The notes below the pieces were generated by a model, which saw nothing but the letters and a program-made list of their open reading frames with translations, did not search any database and had not been told where the DNA came from. DNA of 64,000 bases, taken from Microcella alkaliphila (GTDB lineage Bacteria > Actinomycetota > Actinomycetes > Actinomycetales > Microbacteriaceae). Every line of letters starts with the position of its first letter. Positions within the stretch are counted from its first letter, which is position 1. A program made the translations under genes and the position numbers. The DNA lies in contig NZ_SGXT01000013.1 in assembly GCF_004216855.1 (NCBI RefSeq), forward strand, positions 124,001 through 188,000, given 5' to 3'. Positions 8,298-16,319 of the stretch are shown in pieces.

Positions 8298-8702
8298 GTG
8301 ACCGACCCGCTCGACGCCGCCAGCCTCATCGCCGAAGTGTTCGCGTGGGTGGCGCTGCCCACAGGCGTGCTGTTTCTCGCGATCGGCATCGCCCGGCGTG
8401 TGTGGGCGTCGCGCTACGAGCAGCAGAAGGCCGTCATCACGACGGTGCACGAGAGTGATGCCCGGCTGCGCTGGTTCGGCGAGGGGCGCGAGGTCATCGA
8501 GGCGATCGCGCCGCTCACCGGCTCGATCCCCGCCGTCGGGGATGCCCGCACCGTCTGGGTTCACCCGCTGCGGCCCGATTCGCCGCGCCTCGACGACCCC
8601 GCATCCGACGGCCGCGCGATGCTGATTGTCGGCGGCATCGCCTTAGCGGTCGGGATGCTCGGCCTCGTCGCCGGAATCGTCATCCCGTTCATCCAGGGCT
8701 GA
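8298..8702 (+). CDS. Small membrane protein, 134 aa
   Basis: An unrecognised protein with two membrane helices, at residues ~13-32 and ~108-131, joined by a hydrophilic domain of ~70 residues that starts with a basic stretch (RRVWASRYEQQK). The topology suggests a hairpin with both ends outside and the middle inside, by the positive-inside rule. GTG start. Codon 116 (8643-8645) is TTA, rare in this GC-rich genome. It follows arsC by 39 bp, but there is no sign of a link with arsenic. Confidence 0.75.
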   Translation: MTDPLDAASLIAEVFAWVALPTGVLFLAIGIARRVWASRYEQQKAVITTVHESDARLRWFGEGREVIEAIAPLTGSIPAVGDARTVWVHPLRPDSPRLDDPASDGRAMLIVGGIALAVGMLGLVAGIVIPFIQG

Positions 8703-8756
8703 TTTTTCGAAACGGGCGGCGCGCTGCCGGCCCGGCCCCGTGCATCCCGTTCGCGC

Positions 8757-9257
8757 CTATGCCCCGCCCTGCATGCCGACGCCGAGGCGGCGCAGCAGTT
8801 CGGCGAGCCGCTCCTGGTCGGCCGGACTGAGCCCCGTGAGTAGAGCGCGCTCGCGTTCGACGAGTTCGCCGATGGCGCGGTCGACGCGGGCCTGCCCGAG
8901 GCGGGTCATGCGCACGATGATGCCGCGCCCGTCGTTCGGGTCGGTGCGGCGTTCGACGAGTCCGCGGGTGGTGAGCCGGTCGATGCGGTTCGTCATCGTG
9001 CCCGACGACACCATGGTCTGCTGCAGTAGCTGCTTGGGGCTCTGCTCGTAGGGGTCGCCACTGCGGCGCAGCGCGGCGAGTACGTCGAACTCCCACGGTT
9101 CTAGGTCGGAGGCCGCGAAGGCGTCTTTCCGCGCGCGGTCGAGTTGCCGGCCGATGCGGGTCAGCCGTGAGAGCACGTGCAGGGGAGTGAAGTCGAGGTC
9201 GGGCCGCTCGCGGCTCCACGCGTCGACGATGCGGTCGACGTCATCCGGGGCGGTCAT
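8757..9257 (-). CDS. MarR family transcriptional regulator
   Basis: A 166-residue winged-HTH regulator. The MarR core is clear: LEPWEFDVLAALRRSG, then the recognition helix region SSGTMTNRIDRLTTRGLVER and the wing RTDPNDGRGIIVRMT. The N-terminal ~55 residues and the C-terminal helix (SPADQERLAELLRRLGVG) make the dimer interface. The start is set at the ATG at 9255-9257; upstream in-frame sequence gives no better start. No obvious target lies beside it: the next plus-strand item is a tRNA. Ligand and targets are unknown. Confidence 0.92.
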   Translation of the reverse strand: MTAPDDVDRIVDAWSRERPDLDFTPLHVLSRLTRIGRQLDRARKDAFAASDLEPWEFDVLAALRRSGDPYEQSPKQLLQQTMVSSGTMTNRIDRLTTRGLVERRTDPNDGRGIIVRMTRLGQARVDRAIGELVERERALLTGLSPADQERLAELLRRLGVGMQGGA

Positions 9258-9393
9258 GGGTTCATTATCGCGGGCGGGCGATGGGCGGATGCTCGGGCGC
9301 GCGTAGGGCGCGCGGGTCACGCTGGTACGAGCGCTGCGCCGGATGCTCGCCCCGCCTCTGGCAGACTGGTCACCGCGCGTTTTCGGCGCGCGT

Positions 9394-9465
9394 TCCGCCT
9401 TGGTGTAACGGCAGCACGACAGCCTTTGGAGCTGTTAGGTCCAGGTTCGAATCCTGGGGGCGGAG
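9394..9465 (+). tRNA. tRNA-Gln (anticodon UUG)
   Basis: A 72-nt cloverleaf. The acceptor strands TCCGCCT and GGGCGGA pair with one G-U. The D arm contains TAACGGCAGC, the anticodon arm reads ACAGC-CTTTGGA-GCTGT with the UUG anticodon, and the T arm carries GGTTCGAAT. The discriminator base is G and CCA is not encoded. The next genes downstream are a toxin-antitoxin island, a usual neighbourhood for a tRNA integration target, but I find no repeated copy of this tRNA's 3' end downstream. Confidence 0.95.
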
Positions 9466-9724
9466 CTTCGAGGGTTCGGCGTCTCTCGCGGGGCGACGCG
9501 ATCCCGGCTCTGCCCATGGCGCACGCGCTGCGCGCATCGCCGGCCTACGCTGCCCCGACACACGCCGAACGTTGCGGTACACCTGCAACGTTGCACGGGT
9601 GCTGCACCCATTGGCGTGTGTTGCGCACACGATGCTGACGCTGCGACCCTGTATGGGTGCCGCGCCCGTACGCCGCGACCAGGCAACGGACGCTGATCTC
9701 ACCCGTTCGCCAGTCGGCCGATGT
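9466..9724. other. Non-coding stretch with palindromes between tRNA-Gln and the TA genes
   Basis: No convincing gene. Three symmetric elements lie close together: TGCAACGTTGCA (9584-9595), a perfect 12-bp palindrome whose left half also pairs with AACGTTGC at 9568-9575; GGGTG-CTG-CACCC (9597-9609); and CGTGTG-TTGCG-CACACG (9615-9631). They could be operator sites or remnants of a mobile element. No transcript start or coding signal is visible. Confidence 0.5.
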
Positions 9725-9741
9725 TGCTAGCATTGCTAGCA
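9725..9741. promoter_or_regulatory. Candidate TA autorepression operator
   Basis: Two copies of the self-complementary octamer TGCTAGCA (9725-9732 and 9734-9741), one base apart. The second copy runs into the AGGAGGT ribosome site (9741-9747) of the antitoxin gene. Paired palindromes at the antitoxin start are typical of FitAB/VapBC self-repression; binding itself is inferred. Confidence 0.6.
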
Positions 9742-9750
9742 GGAGGTGTC

Positions 9751-9978
9751 ATGGCCACTCTCACCATTCGTAACCTTCCCGAGCCGGTTCGGCGCGGCCT
9801 CAAGCAGCGTGCTGCCGCGCACAATCGATCGATGGAGGCCGAGGTGCGCGCGATCCTCGAGGAGGCAACCGTGCAGCGCCCCGATTTCGTCAACCAGTGG
9901 GTCGCCGCGACGGAAAGTCTGAGGGGCGAGTTCTCAGTGCCCGAGCGCACTGCTCCACGGCCGGTTGAGTTGCCGTGA
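9751..9978 (+). CDS. FitA-like ribbon-helix-helix antitoxin
   Basis: A 75-residue antitoxin. The N-terminal ~40 residues form the ribbon-helix-helix DNA-binding fold: MATLTIRNLPEPVRRGLKQR followed by SMEAEVRAILEEA, a close match to the FitA/StbC group. The C-terminal ~35 residues would wrap the toxin. The start is decided by AGGAGGT four bases upstream. The stop overlaps the toxin's GTG start (GTGA), so the two are translationally coupled. The base composition is a little lower in GC than in the flanking housekeeping genes, consistent with an acquired module. Confidence 0.9.
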   Translation: MATLTIRNLPEPVRRGLKQRAAAHNRSMEAEVRAILEEATVQRPDFVNQWVAATESLRGEFSVPERTAPRPVELP

Positions 9979-10397
9979 TCGTTGTTGACACGAACGTTTT
10001 CTCTGAGACGCTGAAGCCGTCCCCCGACGAGGGAGTGATGCGCTGGTTGGCGAGTCACGCCGATGAGGTTGCCACCACAGCAATCACGGTGGCCGAACTC
10101 AGGTTTGGCGCTTTTCGTCTGCCAGAGGGTCAACGCAGGTCGGCGATTCTCGGTGCTGTTGACGCATTGGTTGACGCAGCTGGCGAGCGGGTTCTGGCAT
10201 TCGACGTCACGGCGGCACACCACTTCGCGGTGCTCCGAGCACAGCGAGAGGCTGCCGGTCGGGTCGTCAGTGTCGAGGACACGATGATCGCCGCGATCTG
10301 CCGGGCAGGTTCTCACCGCCTAGCGACCCGGAACGTGAGGGACTTCGACGATGCGGGGGTCGATTTCGTCAATCCGTGGGAGGCATCCACCCCGTGA
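9975..10397 (+). CDS. PIN-domain toxin (VapC/FitB type)
   Basis: A 140-residue PIN ribonuclease, the toxin partner of the RHH protein. The acidic metal-binding set is intact: D5 (VVDTN), E41 (TVAELRFG), D102 (SVEDTMIAA) and D123 (NVRDFDDAG). The toxin therefore looks functional. Family members cleave tRNA or rRNA; the target here is not known. It overlaps the antitoxin by 4 bp at its start, and its own stop overlaps the GTG of the downstream GNAT gene in the same GTGA fashion, so all three genes are coupled. Confidence 0.9.
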   Translation: MIVVDTNVFSETLKPSPDEGVMRWLASHADEVATTAITVAELRFGAFRLPEGQRRSAILGAVDALVDAAGERVLAFDVTAAHHFAVLRAQREAAGRVVSVEDTMIAAICRAGSHRLATRNVRDFDDAGVDFVNPWEASTP

Positions 10398-11336
10398 TTC
10401 TCCGCTCGCTTACGACGGACGACATGTCGCTCGCGCCGGACTGGCTGCGTGGGCGCCGCATGCTGCCCGACCGCTGGCGTGATGAGCACACCCGCACTCT
10501 CATCGCACAAGACGGGGCGGGGGAGCCGATCGGTGCGGGGACTATGTGGACGTCTCCGGTGCATCCCGATCGGTACAGTGTCGACCTCGTCGTCGCGCCC
10601 GACCATCGGCGTGCAGGCATCGCAACCGCGCTACTCAAGGCGCTCGCCGACTTGGAGCCCGCGGCCAAATCCTTCATTTGGGGGGGCCGCCGAGACTGAT
10701 CCCGCGCACGGCTTCGCCGCGACCGTTGGCGCACGCACGATCAAGCGCGCCCCGCTCGACACGTTTCACACCTCGCGCGCTGTGCGTCTGCGATCCCACG
10801 ACGACGTGGCACCGGCGGCCGCGGTACCGCGAGACGCTCTCGAGCAGGCGTGGGCCGACATGTACGAGTGGACCCACGCTGACTGGCGCCCGGTCGGGCC
10901 CGATGCACGGGGAGCATTAGTCGAGGACCTTTGGAGCGAGATCGACCCCCACCTCTCGTCGATCGCTCTTCCGGCAACCGGCGCAATCGATGCCGTACTG
11001 CTCGTCTTCATCGATGGCGGTCGGCCGGTCGTCGCGGGCGAGACGGTCTCGCGTGACACCTCGGCCGGCAAGCGTCTGCTCGAGGGTTGCCTGCGTCGAA
11101 CGTTCGACCTGTTGGCCAGCGCGGGGTTCGCCGAAACCCTGCTCGACGCCCACGAGACCGATCCCCACTTTGCGTCACTGTTCGATGCTCTGGGGCCGGT
11201 CACCCATTGGCACCGCATCGTCGAGTTCCGCCCCGGACGTCGCTCACCCCCGAATCGTGCGCCCACGAACGACCTACGGCAGAATGACTCCAGCGGTTCG
11301 ACGGCGCCCGCACAACGGGGCCGCGCGCACCGCTGA
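10394..11336 (+). pseudogene. GNAT-type acetyltransferase gene, frameshifted at a G7 run
   Basis: Two overlapping frames together encode one protein of about 313 residues. The first frame (10394-10699) gives a GNAT N-terminal half with the acetyl-CoA loop DHRRAGIATALL and ends in a stop soon after SFIWG. The second frame (usable from about 10681 to 11336) continues the protein with ETDPAHGFAATVGARTIKR and then a second, degenerate GNAT-like half. The switch falls on seven consecutive G at 10680-10686; six G would join the halves. The GTG start overlaps the PIN toxin stop. It may be a pseudogene, a phase-variable gene or an assembly error. TTA occurs at 10917. Confidence 0.75.
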
Positions 11337-11399
11337 GCCCGTCCGGGCCCTGCGCGCCCCACCCGTGGCGCCGCATCCCGGCTAGCCCCAGGAGCCGCC

Positions 11400-12818
11400 G
11401 TGAGCATCCCCGTCGCCCTCGCCACCCCGCTGGCTGAGCGCACCTATATCTCGGTCCTCGACCTGTTTCGGGTCGGCATCGGACCCTCCAGCTCGCACAC
11501 GGTCGGCCCGCTGCGCGCCGCCCGCGCCTTCGTCGACGAACTCGCCGCCAGCGGCCAACTCGACACTGTCGCCCGCGTCGCGTGCGTGCTGTTCGGCTCG
11601 CTCGGCTCGACAGGCGTCGGCCACGGAACCCCCGGAGCCGTGCTCGCCGGCCTCGCCGGCTGCGACGTCGAGACGGTCACCCGCGACGACGTCGCGCGCG
11701 TGACCGCCGACGCCGACAGCGGGATGCTCGCCCTGCGCGCCACCCACCCCGTCGCCTTCTCAGACGGCTGGCTCCGCTTCGCGCCACGCGAGCTGAAGCC
11801 GCGCCACCCCAACGCCTTGACCCTCACCGCGTTCGATGCGGATGGCGTTCCCCTCCGCGTCGACACCTACTACTCGGTGGGCGGCGGCTTCGTCGAGCAC
11901 GACGGGGATGACCCGGCCGCGCTCGCGCGCGCCGCAAGCCCGCGCGTTCCCTACCCGTTCGCGACGATGGTCGAACTGCTCGCGCTCTGCCGCCAGCACG
12001 CGCTGAGCATTGCTGGGCTGGCGCGCGCCAACGAGGCGGCGATCCGTGGGGAGGCCGAGACGAGCATCCGGTTGGCGGCGATCTCGGAGGCGATGAACGC
12101 CTGCATCGACGCCGGCCTCACCGAGTCGGGCACGCTGCCCGGCAGCCTCCACGTGACGCGTCGAGCCGCCGCCATGGCGGCGCGGCTGCGCGAGCTTGAT
12201 GCCGCGCCGACCCGCGACACGAGCCTCGAGTGGCTCCAGGCGTACGCGATCGCGGTCAACGAAGAGAACGCCGCCGGCGGCCGAGTCGTGACGGCGCCGA
12301 CGAACGGGGCGGCGGGCATCATCCCGGCGGTGATGCGGCACGCGCTTGACGTGATTGACACGGCCGCCGCCGGCCCGGCCCGGGCCCAGGAGGAGTTCCT
12401 GCTCGTCGCCGGCGCGATCGGCGCGCTCATCAAATCGAACGCCTCCATTTCGGGCGCCGAAGCGGGCTGCCAGGGCGAGGTGGGATCGGCCGCGTCGATG
12501 GCCGCCGCTGGCTTCGCGCACCTGCTCGGGGGCAGCAACGAGCAGGTCGAGAACGCCGCCGAGATCGCCATGGAACACTCGCTCGGCCTGACCTGCGACC
12601 CCGTGGCGGGCCTCGTGCAGCTGCCCTGCATCGAGCGCAACGCGATCGGCGCGGGCAAAGCGGTCGCCGCCGCGCGCCTCGCGATGAACGGCGACGGCAC
12701 GCACCTGATTAGCTTCGACACGGTCGTCGAGACGATGCGGCAGACCGGCCTCGACATGTCGAGCAAGTACAAGGAGACGAGCGAGGGCGGGCTCGCCGTC
12801 AACGTCGTCGAGTGCTGA
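11400..12818 (+). CDS. sdaA: L-serine ammonia-lyase, iron-sulfur type
   Basis: A single-chain 472-residue L-serine dehydratase (serine to pyruvate and ammonia). The N-terminal beta domain begins with SVLDLFRVGIGPSSSHTVGP, and the alpha domain covers about residues 180-470. The three cysteines that bind the 4Fe-4S cluster are at C357 (GCQGEVGSA), C399 (LTCDPV) and C410 (LPCIERNA); their spacing of 42 and 11 residues equals that known for the E. coli enzyme. The C-terminal block KYKETSEGGLAVNVVEC ends in the conserved Cys that can occupy the active site. GTG start after CAGGAG. It stands alone. Confidence 0.96.
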   Translation: MSIPVALATPLAERTYISVLDLFRVGIGPSSSHTVGPLRAARAFVDELAASGQLDTVARVACVLFGSLGSTGVGHGTPGAVLAGLAGCDVETVTRDDVARVTADADSGMLALRATHPVAFSDGWLRFAPRELKPRHPNALTLTAFDADGVPLRVDTYYSVGGGFVEHDGDDPAALARAASPRVPYPFATMVELLALCRQHALSIAGLARANEAAIRGEAETSIRLAAISEAMNACIDAGLTESGTLPGSLHVTRRAAAMAARLRELDAAPTRDTSLEWLQAYAIAVNEENAAGGRVVTAPTNGAAGIIPAVMRHALDVIDTAAAGPARAQEEFLLVAGAIGALIKSNASISGAEAGCQGEVGSAASMAAAGFAHLLGGSNEQVENAAEIAMEHSLGLTCDPVAGLVQLPCIERNAIGAGKAVAAARLAMNGDGTHLISFDTVVETMRQTGLDMSSKYKETSEGGLAVNVVEC

Positions 12819-13018
12819 GCGCCCGCAGGCTGCGAGGGTTCGCGACCCGCGGTCAGCACGCCCGGCGGCCGATTCTGGGCGTGATTCTGAGCCATCACAT
12901 CTTTCCTGCGAAAACGGATGCTCTTCGCATTTTTCCCTGATCAGGGGCAAGAAAGGTGCGCCACGGTCTGGCTATGGTGGGCAAACACGCCAGCTGACGA
13001 AGGGACGCGTGAATCGCC

Positions 13019-13144
13019 ATGTCAGGAAAATCGCCCCGATCATCCTCCGCCAAAAAAGAGCCCAAGCTCACGATCAAGGAAAAGCGTGAGCTTAAGCGAG
13101 AAAAGGCGCGGGCCACGGTCGTGAAGCCGCGCAAGTCTCGCTAG
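13019..13144 (+). CDS. Very small basic protein, 41 aa
   Basis: A short frame of 41 codons. The product is extremely basic: 17 Lys/Arg residues, with a helical core KLTIKEKRELKREKARA flanked by Ser/Lys- and Pro/Arg-rich ends. An AAGGGA site lies upstream at a longish spacing of ~14 nt. A strong terminator hairpin follows 52 bp after the stop, and the upstream 100 bp are AT-richer than the surroundings, as expected of a promoter. A nucleic-acid-binding or ribosome-associated role is possible but only a guess from charge. Confidence 0.6.
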   Translation: MSGKSPRSSSAKKEPKLTIKEKRELKREKARATVVKPRKSR

Positions 13145-13195
13145 CCCGGCATCGCCGTCTGGGCGTCACCGTCCGGGCCGTAGTGTCCGCGCAGA

Positions 13196-13233
13196 ACGCA
13201 GCCCCCTCCGCCACGCGGCGCAGGGGGCTGCGT
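13196..13233. terminator. Bidirectional terminator hairpin
   Basis: A perfect 12-bp stem: ACGCAGCCCCCT at 13196-13207 pairs with AGGGGGCTGCGT at 13222-13233, with a 14-nt loop. It lies between the end of the small basic gene and the end of the convergent Gre-like gene, so it can serve both. No long T run is present. Confidence 0.75.
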
Positions 13234-13240
13234 CATGTCA

Positions 13241-13648
13241 TCACCCGAACGGCTTGGTGGCGACGATGCTGATGCGCTGCTCGCCGGAGGGCGCGACGAA
13301 GGTGACGGCGTCGCCCACGTAGTGGCCGTTGATGGCGGTACCGAGCGGCGACGTCGGCGAATACACGTCGATGTCGAGACTCGAGTCGAGTTCGCTCAGG
13401 GTGCGGCTGCCGAGGAGGAATGTCGTCTCGCTTCCGTCCGAGTCGAAGCGGATCGTCACGATCATGCCCGGCTCGACGAGCCCGTCGTCGGGCATCTGGC
13501 CGACGACGGCGTTGCGCAGTAGCTCGCGAAGCTCGCGCGCCCGCACCACTGCGGCGTTGCTCGGCTGGCTGGCGGCCTCAAGCTGAACCAATTCAGCCTC
13601 GAGTCGCTGACGCGCAGCCAGCGTCAACCAGATCTTTTCCGACGTCAT
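13241..13648 (-). CDS. GreA/GreB-fold transcription factor, short paralogue
   Basis: A 135-residue protein with the Gre C-terminal FKBP-like domain: PGMIVTIRFDSDGSETTFLLGSR, then SPTSPLGTAINGHYVGDAVTF and a closing strand. The N-terminal coiled coil is only about 45 residues (ARQRLEAELVQLEAA...ARELRELLRNAVV), shorter than in true GreA, and lacks the acidic tip seen in cleavage factors. A full GreA is encoded at 47152-47646, so this is a divergent paralogue that probably binds the RNA polymerase secondary channel with a different outcome. The role is inferred from fold only. Confidence 0.82.
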   Translation of the reverse strand: MTSEKIWLTLAARQRLEAELVQLEAASQPSNAAVVRARELRELLRNAVVGQMPDDGLVEPGMIVTIRFDSDGSETTFLLGSRTLSELDSSLDIDVYSPTSPLGTAINGHYVGDAVTFVAPSGEQRISIVATKPFG

Positions 13649-13775
13649 GCCGTCACTTCTCCTTGCACGGACCCACCCTCATCACCGTGGATGAGGCAAA
13701 ATGGTCATGATATCCCGAAGGGTGACGCAGCAACGAATCCGGGGAGGACGAGCGCGCGCTGACAGAATGGTCGGC

Positions 13776-15224
13776 ATGACCGACCAGCGCCTCGCCGTCA
13801 TCGTGCTCGCCGCGGGAGCCGGAACCCGCATGAAGTCGCGCACCCCGAAGGTGCTGCACCGCATCGCCGGAACCCCGCTCATCGGCCACGTTCTTGCCAC
13901 CGCCCAGTCGCTCGAGCCTGCGCACATCATCGCCGTCGTGCGGCACGAGCGCGAGCAGGTGGCCGCCGCAATCACCGAGCTGGCGCCCGAGGCGCACATC
14001 GTCGACCAAGACGAGATTCCGGGCACGGGGCGCGCCGCCGAGGTCGCCCTCGACGCGCTTCCCGACGGGTTCGACGGCGACGTGCTCATCGTGTCGGGCG
14101 ACGTTCCGCTGCTCGACGCCGACACCCTCGCCGAGCTGCTCGCCGCCCACCGCGCGGCCGACGCCGCCGCGACCGTCTTGAGCGCGCACCTCGACGACGC
14201 GACGGGGTACGGGCGCGTGATCCGTGCATCCGACGGCGCCCTCGACCGCATTGTCGAGCACAAAGACGCGACCGACGCAGAACGCGCCGTCACCGAAATC
14301 AACTCGGGCACGTACGTGGTGAACGCGGATGCTCTGCGCCGCTCGCTCGCGCACGTCACCACCGACAACGCACAGGCCGAGAAGTACCTCACCGACGTCA
14401 TCGGCGTGCTGCGCGGTGAGGACGCGACGGTCGCGGCGATTCCCGTCGCGGAGGCGTGGCTCGTCGGCGGCGTCAACGACCGTGTGCAGCTGGCGGAAGC
14501 CGCCGCCCGCCTCAACGCGCTCATCGTGCGCGGCTGGCAGATGGCCGGCGTCACCATTCACGACCCTGCCACCACCTGGATCGAGCGGGGCGTCACCATT
14601 GAGGCAGACAGCGAGGTGCTGCCCAACGTGCAGCTGCGCGGCGCGACCCTCGTGCGGTCCGGCGCCGTCGTCGGACCCGACTCGACCCTCACCGACGTCG
14701 AGGTCGGGGCGGATGCGAAGGTCGTGCGCACCGACGCAACCAGCGCGGTGATCGGAGCGCGCGCATCCATTGGGCCATTCTCGTATCTACGACCGGGCAC
14801 GGTCGTCGGCGAGGACGGCAAGATTGGCACCTTCGTCGAGACGAAGAACGCCGTGCTCGGGGCGGGCTCGAAAGTGCCGCACCTGTCGTACATCGGCGAC
14901 ACCACGGTCGGCGAGGGCTCGAACATCGGCGCCGGCACGATCACCGCCAACTACGACGGGGTCAACAAGCACAAAACGGTCGTCGGCTCACACGTGCGCA
15001 CCGGCTCGCACAACGTGTTCGTGGCCCCCGTTAGGATTGGCGACGGAGCGTACACGGGCGCCGGAACGGTCGTTCGCAAAGACGTGCCGGCCGGGGCGCT
15101 CGCCGTGACGGCCGCCTCGCAGCGGATCGTCGAACGGTGGGTCGCGGCCAACCGGCCCGGCACGGCGGCGGCCGACGCCGCGGCAGCGGCGCAGGCCACG
15201 GCCGAGCAGAACGACAACAGCTAA
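13776..15224 (+). CDS. glmU: Bifunctional UDP-GlcNAc pyrophosphorylase / GlcN-1-P acetyltransferase
   Basis: A 482-residue two-domain enzyme making UDP-N-acetylglucosamine for peptidoglycan and other glycans. The N-terminal uridylyltransferase carries LAAGAGTRMKS.TPKVLH (residues ~8-25) and GTGRAAEVAL; the C-terminal left-handed beta-helix acetyltransferase carries repeats such as IGPFSYLRPGTVVG, VETKNAVLG and IGAGTITANYDG. A frame extends upstream, but MTDQRLAVIVLA at 13776 matches the family start. The Ala-rich tail of ~25 residues is likely disordered. prs follows after 71 bp; the glmU-prs order is common in actinobacteria. Confidence 0.97.
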   Translation: MTDQRLAVIVLAAGAGTRMKSRTPKVLHRIAGTPLIGHVLATAQSLEPAHIIAVVRHEREQVAAAITELAPEAHIVDQDEIPGTGRAAEVALDALPDGFDGDVLIVSGDVPLLDADTLAELLAAHRAADAAATVLSAHLDDATGYGRVIRASDGALDRIVEHKDATDAERAVTEINSGTYVVNADALRRSLAHVTTDNAQAEKYLTDVIGVLRGEDATVAAIPVAEAWLVGGVNDRVQLAEAAARLNALIVRGWQMAGVTIHDPATTWIERGVTIEADSEVLPNVQLRGATLVRSGAVVGPDSTLTDVEVGADAKVVRTDATSAVIGARASIGPFSYLRPGTVVGEDGKIGTFVETKNAVLGAGSKVPHLSYIGDTTVGEGSNIGAGTITANYDGVNKHKTVVGSHVRTGSHNVFVAPVRIGDGAYTGAGTVVRKDVPAGALAVTAASQRIVERWVAANRPGTAAADAAAAAQATAEQNDNS

Positions 15225-15295
15225 GCCACCCGAGTAACGCACCAAGACCGGCGAGAAGTACCAATGCCGCAGCGGCGGCAGAAGGCGAGCACGAC

Positions 15296-16273
15296 GTGGC
15301 CAGCATCAAGATCACCGGTCAGAAGCGGCTTGTCCTCGTGACCGGTCGCGCGCATCCGCAGCTCGCGCACGACATCGCCGAGTACCTGCAGACCGACGTC
15401 GTGCCAACCGACGCGCGCACCTTCGCCAACGGCGAGATCTACGCCCGCTACGACGAGAGCGTGCGCGGCTGTGACGCCTTCGTCATTCAGTCGCACGCCA
15501 ACCCCATCAACGAGGCGCTCATGGAGCAGCTCATCATGGTGGATGCGCTCAAGCGCGCGTCAGCGAAGCGCATCACCGTCGTCGCCCCCTTCTACCCGTA
15601 CTCGCGGCAAGACAAGAAGGGCCGCGGTCGCGAGCCCATCTCGGCCCGCCTCGTCGCCGACCTGTTCAAGGCCGCCGGCGCCGACCGCATCATGAGCGTC
15701 GACCTGCACGCCGCCCAGATTCAGGGCTTCTTCGACGGGCCCGTCGACCACCTGTTCGCGATCCCCGTGCTGCTCGGGCACTTCCGCGAGCAGCTCGACG
15801 CCTCGACCCTCACCGTCGTATCGCCTGACATGGGGCGCGTGCGCGTCGCCGACATCTGGAGCGACAAGCTCGGGGCGCCGCTCGCGATCATCCACAAGCG
15901 CCGCGACCCGCTCGTGCCGAACCAGGTCTCCGTGCACGAGATCGTCGGTGACGTCGAGGGGCGGGTCTGCCTGCTCGTCGACGACATGATCGACACGGGG
16001 CGCACCATCGTGAAGGCGGCGGAGGCTCTGAAGAAGAACGGCGCCATCGGCGTCGTCGTCGCCGCCACGCACGCGATCTTCTCGCCGCCCGCCTTCGACA
16101 TCCTCCAGAGCGAGTTCATCGACAGCGTCGTCGTCACCGACACCCTGCCGGTGCCGGAAGACAAGCGCTGGGACCGCCTCACCGTGCTGCCGATCGCACC
16201 GCTCATCGCGCGGGCGATCCACGAGGTGTTCGACGACGGCTCGGTTACCTCGATGTTCGACGGCGCTGCGTAG
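15296..16273 (+). CDS. prs: Ribose-phosphate pyrophosphokinase
   Basis: PRPP synthase of 325 residues, converting ribose-5-phosphate and ATP to PRPP for nucleotide, His and Trp synthesis. Motifs: FANGEIYARYDESVRGCD near the N-terminus, the flexible loop YSRQDKKGRGREPISA, SVDLHAAQIQGFF and the PRPP-binding loop LLVDDMIDTGRT. The GTG chosen gives the usual length; an in-frame extension upstream overlaps glmU and is not supported. It follows glmU at 71 bp on the same strand and is probably co-transcribed. Confidence 0.97.
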   Translation: MASIKITGQKRLVLVTGRAHPQLAHDIAEYLQTDVVPTDARTFANGEIYARYDESVRGCDAFVIQSHANPINEALMEQLIMVDALKRASAKRITVVAPFYPYSRQDKKGRGREPISARLVADLFKAAGADRIMSVDLHAAQIQGFFDGPVDHLFAIPVLLGHFREQLDASTLTVVSPDMGRVRVADIWSDKLGAPLAIIHKRRDPLVPNQVSVHEIVGDVEGRVCLLVDDMIDTGRTIVKAAEALKKNGAIGVVVAATHAIFSPPAFDILQSEFIDSVVVTDTLPVPEDKRWDRLTVLPIAPLIARAIHEVFDDGSVTSMFDGAA

Positions 16274-16319
16274 GCGCGGCGAGGCGACCGCCCGGGTCGA
16301 CGAACGACGACCGCCCCGG

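Noticed and set aside
9466-11336. Island integrated at tRNA-Gln with a duplicated 3' end
   Set aside because: I looked for a second copy of the tRNA-Gln 3' end downstream as far as sdaA and found none.
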